DNA of 26,086 nucleotides from Bacteroidia bacterium (GCA_026391515.1 JAPLEC010000424.1:1-26086), one strand, 5' to 3'. Positions 9,001 through 16,557 are shown, counted from the first letter of the stretch. Notes: generated by a model not told the origin, from the letters alone. Made by a program: numbers and translations.

Positions 9001-9251
9001 ACTGGCCTGATGAAAACAAATCACCCAATACAATTGAACTTATTAAATCGCGTGAGGTTGACCTTGTGGTAAATATTCCAAAAGACCTGACTGATGCTGA
9101 GCTGAATAATGACTATTCAATACGTCGCAGTGCTGTCGATTATAATGTTCCTCTTATAACCAATTCTCGTCTTGCAAGTGCATTTATACTTGCTTTTTGC
9201 CGAATGAGAGAAGAGGATCTGGCAATTAAGAGCTGGGACGAATATAAATAG
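6030..9251 (+). CDS. carB: Carbamoyl-phosphate synthase large subunit
   Basis: A 1073-residue synthetase making carbamoyl phosphate from bicarbonate, CarA-derived ammonia and two ATP. Two homologous halves are visible: one opening with VVILGSGALKIGEAGEFDYSG (about residue 8) and one opening with IIVLGSGAYRIGSSVEFDW (about residue 565). Each carries an ATP-grasp domain; a C-terminal MGS-like allosteric domain follows (ILLSTGPPRSKIELL onward). The frame stays open upstream to 5871, but that part overlaps argR and encodes non-homologous residues. ATG 6030 gives the normal start and 1073 residues, the same length as E. coli CarB. Segments such as INPNIATVQTS, GGQTALNCG, ILVEESLKGWKE and CNMEN read like animal CPS1/CAD. 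It is divergent from argR. Confidence 0.96.
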   Translation: MKDDIKKVVILGSGALKIGEAGEFDYSGSQALKALKEEGISTILINPNIATVQTSEELADKIYFLPVTPYFVEKIIEKESPDGILLSFGGQTALNCGTELFKAGIFDKYNVKVLGTPVTAIMNTEDRELFVKKLYEIEIKTPRSIAVFGVEEALTAADKLGFPVIIRAAYTLGGQGSGFASDSGELKNLAAKAFSYTNQILVEESLKGWKEVEYEVVRDVYDNCITVCNMENFDPLGIHTGESIVVAPSQTLTNTEYHKLRELSIKIIRHIGIIGECNIQFALSPYSEDYRVIEVNARLSRSSALASKATGYPLAFVAAKLGIGYGLHELKNSVTKTTTACFEPALDYIVCKIPRWDLNKFEGVSHAIGSSMKSVGEVMSIGRNFEEAIQKGLRMIGQGMHGFTGNRELHFKDIEKELAEPTDMRIFSIAEALEQGMSVERIYELTKIDKWFLFKLRNLIKIKDELSKYKTLESIPEELLAHSKINGFSDFQIARHVLRSGPDKINDDLMKVRSLRKSLGIIPYVKQIDTLAAEYPAVTNYLYLSYSAIEHDIHYENDKKSIIVLGSGAYRIGSSVEFDWCSVNAINTIKKEGFRSIMINYNPETVSTDYDICDRLYFDELTFERVLDIIDLENPGGVIVSVGGQIPNNLAMRLFKENVPVLGTSPVSIDRAENRHKFSKMLDMLSVDQPRWKELSSIDDIFEFVDRIGFPVLIRPSYVLSGAAMNVVSNKNELTHYLELASQVSKQYPVVVSEFIENAKEIEIDAVAREGEVLAYAISEHVEFAGVHSGDATIVFPPQKIYFETVRRIKRISRQIAKEMNITGPFNIQFLARDNDIKVIECNLRASRSMPFVSKVLKTNLIELATKVMLGVPAEKPHKSVFELDYVGVKAPQFSFSRLAKADPVLGVDMSSTGEVGCIGEGFYEAILKAMFSVGYRVPKKSILLSTGPPRSKIELLNSAKALRARGHKLYATRGTQQFLQNAGVEAEVAYWPDENKSPNTIELIKSREVDLVVNIPKDLTDAELNNDYSIRRSAVDYNVPLITNSRLASAFILAFCRMREEDLAIKSWDEYK

Positions 9252-9288
9252 GTTGAAGAGGGTTCAAGAAGTTGAAGGAGGTTGAAGA
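9251..9288 (+). repeat. Degenerate GGTTGAAGA tandem repeat after carB
   Basis: Four diverged units of 9-11 bases (GGTTGAAGA, GGGTTCAAGAA, GTTGAAGGA, GGTTGAAGA) start at the last base of the carB stop codon. They are purine-rich and non-coding. No secondary structure or known role is evident. Confidence 0.6.
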
Positions 9289-9302
9289 TGAATTTCTTAA
9301 TT

Positions 9303-9318
9303 CCCCTCCTGGGAGGGG
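9303..9318. repeat. Short GC-rich palindrome between carB and the GNAT gene
   Basis: CCCCTCC-TG-GGAGGGG is a perfect 7-bp inverted repeat, followed by CTAAGGGTGGGTTT. The composition resembles the elements at 2732-2784 and 23650-23781. It may help end carB transcripts, but the downstream T-run is only three bases. Confidence 0.5.
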
Positions 9319-9365
9319 CTAAGGGTGGGTTTAAAAAGAAGATTTAATTCAATAAAAATATTTCA

Positions 9366-9815
9366 ATGATCATCATTCGAAAAGCGATTCTGACCGATGC
9401 ACCTGACATTATCGATTTCCAGCTTAAAATGGCCTGGGAAACAGAAGAAATAGCTCTTGACAAGGAAACTGTAACCAAAGGAGTAAATGCTGTTTTTTCA
9501 GATCTGTCCCGCGGACAGTACTATGTTGTGGAAAGTAGTGGTAAAGTAGTTGCTTCACTGCTGATAACCTATGAATGGAGCGACTGGAGGAATTGTAATG
9601 TCTGGTGGTTCCAGTCGGTTTATGTTGTACCTGATTTCCGTAGACAGGGAATCTTCAGGAAAATGTATATGCATATCAGGCAGCTGGCTGAAGAAAACAA
9701 TATTGCAGGACTCAGGCTTTATGTCGAGACAAAAAATTCAAGAGCACAAAAAACCTATGAAGCTCTCGGAATGAGCTCCGAACATTACTCTTTTTACGAA
9801 TGGATGAGGAAATAA
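9366..9815 (+). CDS. GNAT family N-acetyltransferase
   Basis: A 149-residue single-domain acetyltransferase. MIIIRKAILTDAPDIIDFQ is a typical GNAT N-terminus (beta-1/alpha-1). VVPDFRRQGIFRKMYMHI is motif A, with the R/Q-x-x-G-x-G/F-type pyrophosphate-binding loop for acetyl-CoA. LRLYVETKNSRAQKTYEALG is motif B, and the end HYSFYEWMRK is also family-like. The substrate cannot be told from sequence. It is only 3 bp upstream of the glycosyltransferase gene, so the two are probably translated from one message. No promoter consensus was found in the gap after carB. Confidence 0.85.
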   Translation: MIIIRKAILTDAPDIIDFQLKMAWETEEIALDKETVTKGVNAVFSDLSRGQYYVVESSGKVVASLLITYEWSDWRNCNVWWFQSVYVVPDFRRQGIFRKMYMHIRQLAEENNIAGLRLYVETKNSRAQKTYEALGMSSEHYSFYEWMRK

Positions 9816-9818
9816 AAA

Positions 9819-10919
9819 ATGCAATGGCTTCTACTGATAATCCTTATACCTTATATATATATACTTTTAAGAATATATACCAGTCTTGCTAAAATCAAAT
9901 CTTATTACCTGGATTCAAATGCTGAAATCTTTGTTTCAGTTATAGTTGCATGCCGGAATGAAGATCAAAATCTTCCAACTCTTTTAAAGAATATTTCATT
10001 ACAGAATTACAATCCAGATCTTTTTGAGGTCATAATAGTTGACGATAATTCATCTGACAAAACATTTTCTACTGCAACTGAATTTAAAGGTGTAAAGAAT
10101 CTTATTGTTTTAAAAAATCAAGGTGAAGGAAAGAAGCAGGCTATAAGAACAGGTGTGGCAGCCTCCTCGGGAAAACTGATAATTACAACTGATGCAGATT
10201 GCAGTGTTGGAAACAACTGGTTGAAAACCATCATTTCATTTTATGCTGAAAATAAACCTGATATGGTTATTTGTCCTGTTGAGCTGCATGGCGGCAGAAG
10301 TTTTTTTCACAGGTTCCAGGAACTTGAATTTCTCGGTTTGCAGGGAGTTACTGCCGGCACAGCGCTTGCAGGGAATCCGGTCATGTGCAACGGTGCAAAT
10401 CTTGCTTTTACAAAAGAGACCTTTAATGAACACTCTGAAAATCTTCACGATGAATTACCGACAGGTGATGATGTTTTTCTTCTTCACAGCATAAAGAAGG
10501 AACCTGAAAATAAGATTATGTGGCTTGAATCTGCGGATGCAATAGTAACTGCACGAACGTCAGAAACTCTTTCTTCATTTTTGCGTCAGAGGGCAAGATG
10601 GATCTCAAAAGCAGGATCCTATAGTGACAGATTCACACAGGTTCTGGCAATTGTAACATTTGTTACAATTTTGCTTGAGTGGTTTCTATTAATCGCTGGC
10701 ATTTTTAATCCTGTTTTTTTTCTGGTTCTGCTAACTGCCCTGCTGCTGAAGGTTGTCCCTGATTACCTGATTTTACGAAATACATCTAAAAGATACGGAA
10801 AAAAGAGCCTGTTGTGGCTCTTCTTTACTTCACAGATTATTTATCCGGTCTATGTTATTTCCGTATTTTTCTGTTATTTAATTGGAGTAATCAATTATCA
10901 TCGTTCATCAGTTGAATAA
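9819..10919 (+). CDS. Membrane-bound family 2 glycosyltransferase
   Basis: 366 residues. One N-terminal membrane segment (about residues 1-20) precedes a cytoplasmic GT-A domain, VSVIVACRNEDQNLPTLL, with VDDNSSD, the DAD motif in TTDADCS that binds metal and nucleotide sugar, TGDDVFL as the acceptor/base region, and QRARW matching the Q/RxxRW motif of processive-type GT2 enzymes. Two or three hydrophobic segments close the protein (about residues 275-360). This is the layout of enzymes that extend polysaccharide or modify lipid-linked glycans at the inner membrane. Donor and acceptor are unknown. It is coupled to the GNAT gene and convergent with recQ, with no clear terminator in the 38-bp gap. 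Confidence 0.85.
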   Translation: MQWLLLIILIPYIYILLRIYTSLAKIKSYYLDSNAEIFVSVIVACRNEDQNLPTLLKNISLQNYNPDLFEVIIVDDNSSDKTFSTATEFKGVKNLIVLKNQGEGKKQAIRTGVAASSGKLIITTDADCSVGNNWLKTIISFYAENKPDMVICPVELHGGRSFFHRFQELEFLGLQGVTAGTALAGNPVMCNGANLAFTKETFNEHSENLHDELPTGDDVFLLHSIKKEPENKIMWLESADAIVTARTSETLSSFLRQRARWISKAGSYSDRFTQVLAIVTFVTILLEWFLLIAGIFNPVFFLVLLTALLLKVVPDYLILRNTSKRYGKKSLLWLFFTSQIIYPVYVISVFFCYLIGVINYHRSSVE

Positions 10920-10957
10920 TACCTTTGCGCCTCCCAGCCGTAATGCTTCTGAACCTT

Positions 10958-13138
10958 TTAATTCCCCATCTCCGATAAAAACTTAATCCTCATCAGCCTT
11001 ATCTCTTCTTCTTCAAACTCGTTACCAAGCTCCTGCACTGCAACCTCAAGTGAATCCGATTCAGCTTCCTCCCTGAAATAAGAATAAATATCATGCTGAC
11101 GTTCATCGTCGATCATCGTATCAATATAATAATCGAGATTCAGCCGTGTCCCGGAATTTACTATTGCTTCAATCTCTGATACAAGCTCACCCATCTCCAG
11201 TCCCTTTGCTTCGGCAATATCTTCAAGCGGCCGTTTCATATCAATGCTCTGGATAATGTAAACCTTTATGCCTGACTTGTTTACGACCGATTTTACAACC
11301 ATGTCAAGAGGCCGGATTATCTCCTTTTCCTCGACATATTTCTTAATAATATCGATAAATTCAGCCCCATAACGCTGGGCTTTCCCTGCCCCTACTCCGG
11401 AGATATTCTGAAGCTCGTCAAGTGTTATCGGGTATTGAATTGCCATATCCTCGAGCGAAGGATCCTGGAAGATTACAAATGGCGGAACATCTTTTTGCTT
11501 TGATATTTTCTTACGCATATCTTTCAGGATGCTGAAAAGCTCTTCATCAACAGCTGCTGTTTTTGCACCAAAAGCATTCTCCTCATCAGTCGTATCAGCA
11601 TAGTCATGATCTTCAGCAAGCATGAAAGAAGTGGGATTCTCAATGAATTCCATTCCTTTCTCCGTAATCTTCAGAAGACCATAATTCTCTATATCCTTTG
11701 TGAGGAATTTTGCAATCAGAGCCTGCCTGATAACCATGTTCCAGAATTTCTCGTCCTTATCTTCACCTATGCCGAAAAATTCAAGCTTATGATGTTTGTA
11801 TGATTTAACCGCCGAAGTTACTTTTCCGGAAAGGATATGTGCGATATGATCGGCCTTGAACTTCTCTTTTACGGCGAGAATTGTCTCCAGCACATTAACA
11901 ACAGCTTCACTTCCTTCAAATTGTTCTTTGGGATGCAGGCAGTTATCGCAGGCTTCACAGTTTTCTTTGGGATACTCTTCGCCGAAATAATGAAGCAGTA
12001 ATTTTCTCCGGCAGACTGATGATTCAGCATAAGATACTGTTTCCAGAAGAAGCTGTTTCCCTATCTCCTGCTCAGCGATAGGTTTGCCCTGCATGAATTT
12101 TTCGAGCTTTACAATATCATTATAGCTGTAATATGCAATGCAGTTCCCTTCACCTCCGTCGCGACCGGCACGGCCTGTCTCCTGGTAATAGCCTTCAAGG
12201 CTTTTGGGTATGTCATAATGAATAACAAACCTGACATCGGGTTTGTCGATTCCCATGCCGAATGCGATTGTTGCAACAATCACATCAACCTCTTCCATCA
12301 GGTACTTATCCTGGTTTTGTGTTCTTGTTGCAGAATCCATACCGGCATGATAGGGTAGTGCCTTGATACCATTAACTTTCAGCACTTCAGCCATTTCTTC
12401 CACTTTCTTACGGCTCAGGCAATAAATAATACCCGACTTTCCGGTATTATTTTTTATATACTTGATTATTTCCTTGGTAACATCCTGTTTCGATTTTACT
12501 TCATAATATAGATTCGGCCTGTTAAAGGATGACTTGAAAATATCAGCATCAAGAATACCGAGGTTCTTCTGAATATCGTGCTGGACTTTCGGGGTTGCCG
12601 TTGCTGTAAGAGCAATAATCGGTGAACGTCCTATTGTATCTATTATTGGTCTGATACGTCTGTATTCAGGTCTGAAGTCATGACCCCATTCTGAAATACA
12701 GTGAGCCTCATCTATTGCATAGAATGAGATCTTTATATTTTTAAGGAACTCAATATTCTCCTCTTTTGTAAGCGATTCATGTGCGACATAAAGAAGTTTG
12801 GTCTGCTGGTCAAGTACATCCTTTTTCACACGTGCAATTTCCGTTTTTGTAAGTGATGAATTAAGGAAATGTGCGACATCGTCATTAGTGCTGAAATTAC
12901 GCATAGCATCGACCTGGTTTTTCATCAGGGCAATCAGGGGAGAAATTACTATTGCTGTCCCCTCTCCTATTACAGCAGGCAGCTGGTAGCAAAGCGACTT
13001 TCCGCCACCTGTAGGCATAAGCACAAATGTATCCCTCCCGCCTAGGACATTTTTTATAATCTGTTCCTGGTTTCCTTTAAAGGTGTTGAAGCCGAAGTAC
13101 TTCTTTAAATAGTCATGTATCGTTTTATCGCTTACCAT
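10958..13138 (-). CDS. recQ: ATP-dependent DNA helicase RecQ
   Basis: A 726-residue 3'-5' superfamily 2 helicase for recombination and repair. Motif I is PTGGGKS (42-48) with Lys47, and motif II is DEAH (143-146) followed by CISEWGHDFRPEY, the RecQ aromatic-rich loop. Motif V/VI includes VATIAFGMGIDKPDVR and QETGRAGRDG. A zinc-binding region carries four Cys (C-RRKLLLHYFG, then CEACDNC). RQC winged-helix and HRDC domains follow (ITLDELQNISGVGAGKAQRYG). The acidic C-terminal tail beyond the HRDC makes it longer than E. coli RecQ (about 610), which is common in this phylum. The gene stands alone, divergent from tatC; a 7-bp hairpin (13145-13166) lies just before its start. Confidence 0.95.
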   Translation of the reverse strand: MVSDKTIHDYLKKYFGFNTFKGNQEQIIKNVLGGRDTFVLMPTGGGKSLCYQLPAVIGEGTAIVISPLIALMKNQVDAMRNFSTNDDVAHFLNSSLTKTEIARVKKDVLDQQTKLLYVAHESLTKEENIEFLKNIKISFYAIDEAHCISEWGHDFRPEYRRIRPIIDTIGRSPIIALTATATPKVQHDIQKNLGILDADIFKSSFNRPNLYYEVKSKQDVTKEIIKYIKNNTGKSGIIYCLSRKKVEEMAEVLKVNGIKALPYHAGMDSATRTQNQDKYLMEEVDVIVATIAFGMGIDKPDVRFVIHYDIPKSLEGYYQETGRAGRDGGEGNCIAYYSYNDIVKLEKFMQGKPIAEQEIGKQLLLETVSYAESSVCRRKLLLHYFGEEYPKENCEACDNCLHPKEQFEGSEAVVNVLETILAVKEKFKADHIAHILSGKVTSAVKSYKHHKLEFFGIGEDKDEKFWNMVIRQALIAKFLTKDIENYGLLKITEKGMEFIENPTSFMLAEDHDYADTTDEENAFGAKTAAVDEELFSILKDMRKKISKQKDVPPFVIFQDPSLEDMAIQYPITLDELQNISGVGAGKAQRYGAEFIDIIKKYVEEKEIIRPLDMVVKSVVNKSGIKVYIIQSIDMKRPLEDIAEAKGLEMGELVSEIEAIVNSGTRLNLDYYIDTMIDDERQHDIYSYFREEAESDSLEVAVQELGNEFEEEEIRLMRIKFLSEMGN

Positions 13139-13354
13139 ACTTCCCCTTCAATGATAACCTTGAAGGCTTTAAAATGCTTTTTCCCTAACAGTCTATCTAA
13201 ATTAATAAATTTCCTGATCAATAACTATTTTTAACTAATAATTAACAAAAATGTTTTTTGTAAATCCAACATATCATTGATTGATATTGTTTTGCTAAAG
13301 AAGATTTATCATCTTTACACGCTGAAATTTTAAATCAGGAATTATTTTTTATTG

Positions 13355-14260
13355 ATGGCTATTAACTGGAAGAAAGGAAAGAGTGGTGAAGCCGAGATGT
13401 CATTTCTGGAACATCTTGAAGAGCTCAGGTGGCACATAATACGTTCCTTGCTCGCCATAATGGCTTTTATGATAGTGGCTTTCGTCTTTAAAAGAGTTCT
13501 TTTCGATACTGTTCTGCTTGCACCTTCAAAACCGGACTTTATTACAAACCGCCTTTTTTGTCAGCTGGGACATTTTTTAAGCAGCATATGGCCTTCCAGG
13601 AATTTTGAACCATTATGTATAAATACCCATTCATCGTTCAAACTTGTAAGCATAAAAATGTCAGGGCAGATTACGACTCATATTATCGTAGCAATGGTCG
13701 CAGGTCTTATTCTTGCATTCCCGTTTGTTATACGGGAATTCTGGGCCTTCTTCAGGCCTGCCCTCCATTCCAATGAAGCAAAGTATGCCCGTGGAGCTGT
13801 CCTTGCTTCCACTTTACTTTTTTTTATTGGAGTACTTTTCGGATATTATATGCTTGCACCATTGTCAATCCAGTTCCTGACCACATATCAGATAAGCCCG
13901 GAAAATGTTGAAAACTATATCAATATAAGATCGTACATAGGGACTCTCACATCACTCTGCCTTGCAACAGGACTTGTCTTTGAATTGCCGATCATTGCAT
14001 TTTTCCTGACTAAAATCGGCATAATCACACCGAAATTCATGAGAAAATACCGTAGGCATGCAATTGTAGTGATTTTTATTATTGCGGCTATCATTACTCC
14101 TCCTGATGTTTTCTCCCAGACTCTTGTAGCAATACCCTTGTTAATTCTTTATGAAGTGAGTATCTTTATTTCGGTGGGAGTGATGAGATCTAAAGAAAAG
14201 AAGCATTCTGAATTCATGGATGATGAAAAAGAAGTTAAATCTGAGACTGCAACAAAATAA
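13355..14260 (+). CDS. tatC: Sec-independent protein translocase subunit TatC
   Basis: 301 residues. This is the six-helix inner-membrane receptor for twin-arginine signal peptides. Near the N-terminus, MSFLEHLEELRW holds the conserved Glu that contacts the signal peptide; later come PFVIREFWAFFRPAL and ATGLVFELPI with the intramembrane Glu, and a final IITPPDVFSQ segment. The first periplasmic loop, between helices 1 and 2, is about 30-40 residues longer than in E. coli and holds two Cys (LFCQLGH, PLCINT). The frame also opens at a TTG one codon earlier (13352); ATG 13355 is preferred. No tatA/tatB is in the window. It is 8 bp upstream of lptB, so probably co-transcribed. Confidence 0.93.
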   Translation: MAINWKKGKSGEAEMSFLEHLEELRWHIIRSLLAIMAFMIVAFVFKRVLFDTVLLAPSKPDFITNRLFCQLGHFLSSIWPSRNFEPLCINTHSSFKLVSIKMSGQITTHIIVAMVAGLILAFPFVIREFWAFFRPALHSNEAKYARGAVLASTLLFFIGVLFGYYMLAPLSIQFLTTYQISPENVENYINIRSYIGTLTSLCLATGLVFELPIIAFFLTKIGIITPKFMRKYRRHAIVVIFIIAAIITPPDVFSQTLVAIPLLILYEVSIFISVGVMRSKEKKHSEFMDDEKEVKSETATK

Positions 14261-14268
14261 ATTCTTCA

Positions 14269-14994
14269 ATGAAACTATACACTGAAAACCTGGTCAAAAA
14301 GTACCACAACCGCACAGTTGTTGACCATGTTTCATTTGAAGTCGAACAGGGTGAAATTGTAGGTTTGCTCGGGCCGAATGGTGCAGGAAAAACCACTTCA
14401 TTCTATATGATAGTCGGCCTCATCAGACCAAGAGAAGGCAGAATATTTCTTGATGATGAAGAGATTACAACCCTGCCTGTTTATAAACGTGCCCGAAAAG
14501 GTATAGGCTATCTTGCACAGGAAGCTTCTGTTTTCAGAAATTTGTCTGTCGAAGATAACTTGAAGGCCGTTCTTGAGATGTCGGGATTTTCGAAAAAAGA
14601 ACAGGCAGAAAGGGTTGAATCACTATTGAATGAATTCGGATTGCAAAAAATCAGAAAAAATAAGGGTACCCAGCTTTCCGGCGGAGAAAGAAGACGAACT
14701 GAAATTGCCAGAGCTCTTGCACTTAAACCCAAGTTTATCCTTCTTGATGAACCATTTGCAGGCGTTGATCCAATAGCTGTTGAAGATATCCAGAGTATTG
14801 TTTCGAATCTTAGAAACAAAAACATTGGAATCCTGATAACCGATCATAACGTTCACGAAACCCTTTCAATTACAGATCGTGCCTACCTGCTTTTTGAAGG
14901 CAAAATCCTGAAATCAGGTACATCTTCACAACTTGCTGAAGATGAACATGTAAGGACAGTTTACCTTGGAAAGAACTTTGAGCTTCGCAGGTAA
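14269..14994 (+). CDS. lptB: LPS export ABC transporter ATPase LptB
   Basis: A 241-residue ABC ATPase that powers LptFG to pull lipopolysaccharide from the inner membrane into the Lpt bridge. Walker A is GPNGAGKT, the Q-loop region is GIGYLAQEASVFRNLSVEDN (the LptB-specific phrase), the signature is LSGGERRRTE, Walker B is FILLDEPFAGVD, and the switch His is in ITDHNV. The length matches E. coli LptB (241). The lptA, lptC and lptFG genes are not in the window. It follows tatC by 8 bp. The tRNA-Leu promoter begins 10 bp after its stop, with no terminator hairpin between. Confidence 0.94.
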   Translation: MKLYTENLVKKYHNRTVVDHVSFEVEQGEIVGLLGPNGAGKTTSFYMIVGLIRPREGRIFLDDEEITTLPVYKRARKGIGYLAQEASVFRNLSVEDNLKAVLEMSGFSKKEQAERVESLLNEFGLQKIRKNKGTQLSGGERRRTEIARALALKPKFILLDEPFAGVDPIAVEDIQSIVSNLRNKNIGILITDHNVHETLSITDRAYLLFEGKILKSGTSSQLAEDEHVRTVYLGKNFELRR

Positions 14995-15003
14995 TCATAG
15001 CTG

Positions 15004-15034
15004 TTTGCTAAAATAATATTTTTCTGTACTTTTG
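15004..15034 (+). promoter_or_regulatory. tRNA-Leu promoter (Bacteroidota consensus)
   Basis: TTTG (15004-15007), a 19-bp spacer, then TACTTTTG (15027-15034). Both boxes and the spacing match the Bacteroidota TTTG-N19-TAnnTTTG promoter. Start of transcription would be near 15041, six bases before the mature tRNA 5' end. Confidence 0.8.
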
Positions 15035-15046
15035 CCCCGATTTTAT

Positions 15047-15129
15047 GCGGATGTGTCGTAATTGGTAGCCGAGCAAGACTTAGGATCTTGTGTCTTAATG
15101 ACGTGGGGGTTCGAGTCCCTTCATCCGCA
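15047..15129 (+). tRNA. tRNA-Leu (anticodon UAG)
   Basis: Full cloverleaf. The acceptor stem GCGGATG (15047-15053) pairs with CATCCGC (15122-15128), and the discriminator is A15129. The D arm is TCG-TAATTGGTAGC-CGA. The anticodon stem CAAGA/TCTTG holds the seven-base loop CTTAGGA, anticodon TAG. A long class II variable arm (GTC-TTAAT-GAC) is as expected for leucine. The T arm is GGGGG-TTCGAGT-CCCTT with two G-U pairs. CCA is not encoded (the next bases are CAA). It would read CUA and other CUN codons. Confidence 0.95.
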
Positions 15130-15139
15130 CAAGTATGAC

Positions 15140-15184
15140 AAACCGCCCTTAACCTCAGTAATAATGCGTTTTGGCGGTTTTTTT
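15140..15184 (+). terminator. Intrinsic terminator after tRNA-Leu
   Basis: AAACCGCC (15140-15147) pairs with GGCGGTTT (15173-15180) and is followed by more T, giving a seven-base U-run. The loop is long (25 bases). It separates the tRNA from tig, which starts 23 bases later; some read-through may supply tig, since I see no promoter consensus of its own. Confidence 0.65.
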
Positions 15185-15207
15185 AAATCCAATAAATAAC
15201 AAATAAA

Positions 15208-16557
15208 ATGAATATCACAAGAGAAAAGATTGACGATCTTAATGCTGTTCTGAAGATTGAGATCGTAAAAACGGATTATGAAGAGAAAGTTGAAAATGTG
15301 CTGAAGGATTATCGTAAAAAAGCCAATATTAAAGGATTTCGTCCCGGAATGGTGCCAATGGGTATTATTAAAAAAATGTATGGCAAAGCTGTAAAAATTG
15401 ATGAAATCAATAAAGCAGTAAGCGAAAACGTTCATAAATATCTGACCGACGAGAAAATTGAGATCCTTGGAGATCCGCTGCCAAAAACCAATGAACAGGA
15501 GATCATCGATTTTGAAACACAGGATGAATTTTCTTTTTCATTTGATATAGGACTGACCCCTGCTTTCGATCTGAATATAAGCAAGAAAAATAAGGTCAGT
15601 CAATATGAAATCACCATTGACGAAAAAATGAAATCTGACTTTGTCAATAATTATACCCGTCGTTTTGGCGAATTACGGAAAGCTGATGTTTCAGAAGAGA
15701 AAGATATCCTTAAAGGCAAAATCGAAGCGCTTGATGATAAAGGAAATCTCAAGCCCGAAGGTCCTGTAAATGAAGCTTCGACGCTTGCTATTGATATTAT
15801 AAAGGACGAGGAGATAAAAAAAGGATTCATCGGTAAGAAAGAAAACGATCCTGTTGATTTTGACATTAAAAAAGCATTCCCAAATGATCACGAAATTGCA
15901 GGTTTGCTGAAGAAGAAGAAAGAGGAAGTCGAAGGTCTTGAAGGTACTTTCAGATTCACTATCATTGAGATAACAAGATTCCATTCTGCTGAAATCAACC
16001 AGGAGCTTTTTAACAGAATCTATGGCGAAGGTATTGTCAATTCTGAAGAGGAATTTCATAATAAAATCGAAGAAGAGATCAGAGAAAGCCTTAAACGTGA
16101 AAGCGAATTTAAGCTGATGCAGGATATCAAAAAACTGATCATTGAAAAAACTGATTTCAGTCTGCCTGAAGATTTCCTGAAAAGATGGCTCCTGAGAGTT
16201 AATGAAAAAACTACCGGCGAAGAGATCGAAAAGGAATTCGACAGCTTCAGACATGACCTCAAGTGGCAGCTTATCAGAAGCAAAATAGCTAAAGAGAATG
16301 AGGTAAAGATCACAGAGGAAGAGCTTCAGAAAGAAGCTGAAATCATTACCAGATACCAATTCCGGCAGTACGGTCTTTTCTATGCTACCGATGAACAGAT
16401 TACCAACTATGCCAAAGAAACTCTTAAAAGAGAGGAAGATGCAAAGAGGATTGCTGATAAGATACTGGAAGACAAAGTCTTACAGTTATTGAAGGATTAT
16501 GTGAGTATCGAAAGCAAAAACGTATCTGTTGAGGATTTCAATAAGCTTTTCGAATAG
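15208..16557 (+). CDS. tig: Trigger factor (ribosome-associated chaperone)
   Basis: A 449-residue chaperone that binds near the ribosome exit tunnel and holds nascent chains. The N-terminal ribosome-binding domain carries the signature GFRPGMVP (43-50), where the GFRxGxxP loop docks on L23. The middle region (about 150-250) fits a diverged PPIase-like domain, and the helical C-terminal arms are charged and Lys/Glu-rich. Length matches the family (about 430-450). Substitution in the PPIase-like part suggests that cis-trans isomerase activity may be weak, but I cannot test that. It lies directly before clpP and clpX, the classical tig-clpP-clpX order. Confidence 0.92.
   Translation: MNITREKIDDLNAVLKIEIVKTDYEEKVENVLKDYRKKANIKGFRPGMVPMGIIKKMYGKAVKIDEINKAVSENVHKYLTDEKIEILGDPLPKTNEQEIIDFETQDEFSFSFDIGLTPAFDLNISKKNKVSQYEITIDEKMKSDFVNNYTRRFGELRKADVSEEKDILKGKIEALDDKGNLKPEGPVNEASTLAIDIIKDEEIKKGFIGKKENDPVDFDIKKAFPNDHEIAGLLKKKKEEVEGLEGTFRFTIIEITRFHSAEINQELFNRIYGEGIVNSEEEFHNKIEEEIRESLKRESEFKLMQDIKKLIIEKTDFSLPEDFLKRWLLRVNEKTTGEEIEKEFDSFRHDLKWQLIRSKIAKENEVKITEEELQKEAEIITRYQFRQYGLFYATDEQITNYAKETLKREEDAKRIADKILEDKVLQLLKDYVSIESKNVSVEDFNKLFE

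Noticed and set aside
15691..16359. 222-residue frame opposite tig
   Set aside because: Phe/Ser/Leu-rich antisense shadow of the Lys/Glu-rich tig sequence; no motif, and tig is well supported.
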